From SHLQ01 sp964445255 (lineage in GTDB: Bacteria; Actinomycetota; Acidimicrobiia; Acidimicrobiales; SHLQ01): a stretch of 8,655 nucleotides of DNA. Positions 7,123 through 8,655 of this stretch are shown in pieces. The notes under the pieces are model-generated. The model was not told the DNA's origin. It searched no databases and worked only from the letters and a program-made list of their open reading frames with translations. The position numbers were made by a program, and so were the translations under genes. Position 1 is the stretch's first letter. Each line of letters begins with the position of its first letter. The stretch lies in the NCBI GenBank assembly GCA_964445255.1, contig CAYUKM010000117.1, forward strand, positions 1 to 8,655. The letters run 5' to 3'.

Positions 7123-7791
7123 ATGACTCCCAAGATCGAGATCGTGCCCTCCGTACTTCCCGCCGACTTCGCAAACCTGGGCGAGGCGTGCAAACGTCTG
7201 GGTGAAGCAGGTGCCGATCGCATCCAGTGGGATGTGATGGACGCCAACTTCGTCCCGAACCTCACCTTCGGTGCTGACGTGATCGCAGCCTGTCGGCCTT
7301 ACACCGACGTCATGTTCGAAGCGCACCTCATGGTGGTCGACCCCGACCTGCTCGCCGCCGAATACATCGAGGCTGGCTGCGAGATGCTCATCGTCCACGC
7401 CGAAACGTCGACCCACCTGCATCGCACCCTCGCCAACGTCCGAACGCTCGGCGCAAAGCCAGCGGTCGCACTGAACCCGGCAACACCGGCCGAGGCCGTC
7501 GCCCACGTGCTCGACCTGGTCGACATGGTGCTCGTGATGACGGTAAACCCCGGCTTCGGCGGCCAGAGCTATATCAAGACCATGGAGCCAAAGATCGCCC
7601 AGATCCGCGCCATGCTCGATGAACGAGGCCTGACCGACGTCGACATCGAAGTAGACGGCGGCATCAGCGCCGACACCATCGCCGACGCAGCAGCAGCCGG
7701 AGCAAACGTATTTATCAGCGGCTCCGCCCTCTTCGGCTATCCCACCCTCACCGAAGGCATAGACGACCTGAGAGCCAAAGCGGCTGGCTAG
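7123..7791 (+). CDS. rpe: Ribulose-phosphate 3-epimerase
   Basis: This enzyme interconverts ribulose 5-phosphate and xylulose 5-phosphate in the pentose phosphate pathway, in the cytoplasm. The 222-residue (beta/alpha)8 barrel has the family landmarks: PSVLPADFANLG (9-20), WDVMD with Asp37, HLM with His68, LNPATP (117-122), NPGFGGQ (142-148), VDGG with the second catalytic Asp178, and a C-terminal SGSALF phosphate-binding segment. The metal-ligand position usually held by His35 is Gln35 here, and the usual DVMDG reads DVMDA. Starting at 7123 gives the typical length. An in-frame ATG at 7102 would add MRLSSTS; it has a weak AGGTG 10 bases upstream, whereas 7123 has none. Starting at 7102 would overlap the divergent methyltransferase gene by 19 bases. 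No terminator with a T-tract is seen directly after the stop. Confidence 0.94.
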   Translation: MTPKIEIVPSVLPADFANLGEACKRLGEAGADRIQWDVMDANFVPNLTFGADVIAACRPYTDVMFEAHLMVVDPDLLAAEYIEAGCEMLIVHAETSTHLHRTLANVRTLGAKPAVALNPATPAEAVAHVLDLVDMVLVMTVNPGFGGQSYIKTMEPKIAQIRAMLDERGLTDVDIEVDGGISADTIADAAAAGANVFISGSALFGYPTLTEGIDDLRAKAAG

Positions 7792-7875
7792 CGCTGAGCA
7801 ACAACCGTGATCATGAGCGCTCCCACAGACATCACGCTTCGACGAGACATGCCATGACCGTCGCAGAGACGGCCT

Positions 7876-7929
7876 AAAGAACACGCAAAGCCCCTGCCGG
7901 TTAGGCAGCGCTGGTCGAACAAAGGGGCT
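7876..7929 (-). terminator. Possible terminator for clpP
   Basis: Read on the minus strand, AGCCCCT (7929-7923) can pair with AGGGGCT (7895-7889). A shorter internal hairpin, CTGCC/GGCAG (7908-7904 and 7898-7894), competes for two of the same bases. The stem is followed by TTGCGTGTTCTTT, a broken T-tract. It lies about 110 bases beyond the clpP stop. On the plus strand the same stem is followed by GTGGCG, so it is not a good terminator for rpe. Confidence 0.42.
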
Positions 7930-7978
7930 GTGGCGAATGAACGCTCCCCCTGAAGGGAAAGGTGTTGGCTGAAGGTGT

Positions 7979-8026
7979 GCCGCCAAAGTCGCGACGGAAC
8001 CCGCAGGGTTCCCAGGCGCTGGCGGC
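7979..8026. repeat. Nested inverted repeats just beyond the clpP stop codon
   Basis: An outer pair, GCCGCCA (7979-7985) and TGGCGGC (8020-8026), encloses an inner perfect hairpin, GGAACCC-GCA-GGGTTCC (7996-8012). Both pairs have 7-base arms, and the fold works on either strand. No T-tract follows in either direction. It lies 14 bases after the clpP stop and is best read as a stabilising or terminating structure in the clpP 3' untranslated region. It is too small for a tRNA, and an independent small RNA cannot be shown from sequence. Confidence 0.5.
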
Positions 8027-8039
8027 TAAGCCTGCAGCT

Positions 8040-8639
8040 TTAGATGTCCGTTCGCGAAACGATGACCTTGTCGATGATGCCGTATTCCTTGGCTTCCTCG
8101 GCGGTGAACCAGCGGTCACGGTCAGAGTCGGCTTCGATGGTCTCGACATCTTGGCCGGTGTGTTCAGCGATGAGGGCTTGGAGAAGCTTCTTGGTCGCTG
8201 CCATTTGCTCAGCTTGGATCTTGATATCCGATGCCTGACCGCGGACGCCGCCGAGCGGTTGGTGCATCATGACTCGGGCATGCGGCAGAGCGTATCGCTT
8301 GCCCTTGGCGCCAGCACCGAGCAGGAACTGACCCATCGAGGCTCCGAGGCCCATGCAGATGGTGCCCACGTCGGGTTGCACGAATTGCATCGTGTCGTAG
8401 ATCGCCATACCCGCGGTGACCGAACCACCGGGTGAATTGATGTAGAGCCAGATGTCTTTCTCGGGGTCCTGGCTTTCCAGGTGCAACATCTGCGCAGTGA
8501 GGTAGTTGGCGATCTCGTCGTTTACGTCCGTACCGAGGAAGACGATGCGGTCCTTGAGCAAGCGGTTGTAGATATCCATCCGCGAAACGTCCTCGGTGAG
8601 GGACGCTGCATACGAGGTGCCGGGCAGTTCGATGGCCAT
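8040..8639 (-). CDS. clpP: ATP-dependent Clp protease proteolytic subunit ClpP (ClpP1-like)
   Basis: ClpP forms the barrel-shaped serine peptidase that degrades proteins fed to it by ClpX or ClpC ATPases in the cytoplasm. The 199-residue protein is full length. The catalytic triad is Ser101 (in GASMGQ), His126 (in MMHQPLGG) and Asp175 (in DRDRWF). The oxyanion/strand segment INSPGGSVTAGMAIYDTM is intact, as is the handle helix after GQASDIKIQAEQ. The sequence around KRYALPHAR and SDRDRWFTAEEAKEYG resembles mycobacterial ClpP1 more than ClpP2. Actinobacteria usually carry clpP1 and clpP2 side by side. Here the gene downstream of the stop is convergent rpe, so any second clpP must lie upstream of this gene or elsewhere. 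The ATG is preceded by AGGAG four bases upstream. A shorter start at Met21 has a poorer site. Confidence 0.97.
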   Translation of the reverse strand: MAIELPGTSYAASLTEDVSRMDIYNRLLKDRIVFLGTDVNDEIANYLTAQMLHLESQDPEKDIWLYINSPGGSVTAGMAIYDTMQFVQPDVGTICMGLGASMGQFLLGAGAKGKRYALPHARVMMHQPLGGVRGQASDIKIQAEQMAATKKLLQALIAEHTGQDVETIEADSDRDRWFTAEEAKEYGIIDKVIVSRTDI

Positions 8640-8643
8640 TGTT

Positions 8644-8648
8644 CTCCT
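8644..8648 (-). promoter_or_regulatory. Ribosome binding site of clpP
   Basis: AGGAG on the minus strand lies four bases before the ATG. This supports the longer start, Met1, over the internal Met21. Only a few further bases are in the window, so the promoter and any upstream gene are not visible. Confidence 0.75.
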
Positions 8649-8655
8649 GATTGGG

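Larger units (their letters stand above)
7792..8039. other. Convergent intergenic region between rpe and clpP, no gene seen
   Basis: These 248 bases separate the 3' ends of rpe and clpP. The only frames are very short, such as a 14-codon ATG frame at 7814-7858 without a ribosome binding site. None is supported. No tRNA T-arm, CCA end or recognisable tmRNA, RNase P or SRP core is present. The region does contain two foldable blocks, described separately. It most likely holds the 3' untranslated regions and terminators of both genes. Confidence 0.65.

Noticed and set aside
7814..7858. Possible 14-codon peptide starting MSAPTDITLRR
   Set aside because: It has no ribosome binding site, is very short and has no sign of selection. 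It is most likely chance.
7114..7986. Minus-strand open frame of 290 codons
   Set aside because: It is antisense to rpe, which has full family motifs. Its composition is typical of a mirror frame.
7979..8026. tRNA-like reading of the nested stems, with a 7-bp outer acceptor-like stem
   Set aside because: At 48 bases it lacks D and T arms and the invariant bases.
7860..8045. Possible tmRNA or other known structured RNA in the rpe-clpP spacer
   Set aside because: There is no T-arm consensus or CCA-ending acceptor. A fragment translating to GLAAS resembles a tag end only superficially, and the length is too short.
1..8655. CRISPR array, insertion sequence, tRNA or attachment site
   Set aside because: No spaced direct repeats, transposase motifs, tRNA cloverleaf or matching flanking repeats were seen. 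The only tandem repeat is the coding linker in the lyase.

Overview
This window looks like a draft contig from an aerobic, moderately high-GC actinobacterium. The genes read by eye at roughly 60% G+C. The ClpP is closest to the actinobacterial ClpP1 type, and an FHA-FtsK/SpoIIIE ATPase of the EssC/EccC kind is present. A secreted alginate-lyase-type enzyme hints at a marine or algal-polymer-exposed lineage such as a marine Acidimicrobiia. That placement is inference only; there is no rRNA or other phylogenetic marker here.

Layout: (1) Bases 1-3504 on the minus strand hold one very long reading frame that runs off the left edge. It has an N-terminal ubiquitin-like/FHA region, two membrane helices, a coiled coil, one FtsK/SpoIIIE ATPase domain with intact Walker motifs and a second, degenerate one. 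It resembles the motor ATPase of type VII (ESX/Ess-like) secretion systems. (2) Bases 3505-3819 are a divergent, comparatively AT-rich intergenic region with several short inverted repeats. (3) Bases 3820-5766 on the plus strand encode a secreted modular polysaccharide lyase: Sec signal peptide, Ig-like domain, F5/8 type C (discoidin) carbohydrate-binding domain, Pro/Gln/Asp repeat linker and a family PL7 alginate lyase domain. The linker is interrupted by exactly 100 N. A strong intrinsic terminator follows. (4) Bases 5864-7120 on the minus strand encode a TrmA/RlmD-type, TRAM-domain, Fe-S uracil-5 RNA methyltransferase. (5) Bases 7123-7791 on the plus strand encode ribulose-phosphate 3-epimerase. 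Its start is almost back to back with the methyltransferase start. (6) Bases 7792-8039 are a convergent intergenic region with foldable DNA and no gene. (7) Bases 8040-8639 on the minus strand encode ClpP, the Clp protease peptidase subunit, complete with its ribosome binding site.

The genes alternate in strand (minus, plus, minus, plus, minus), so the window contains no operon of two or more genes. Three are ordinary housekeeping genes (methyltransferase, rpe, clpP). The accessory interest lies in the left half: the putative secretion ATPase and the secreted lyase are transcribed away from a shared promoter region. The lyase has its own Sec signal peptide, so nothing in the sequence shows that the two cooperate. 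I did not find a clearly new system. The most useful second-look items are the truncated secretion ATPase with its unseen downstream genes, the collapsed repeat in the lyase, and the overlapping start region of the methyltransferase and rpe.
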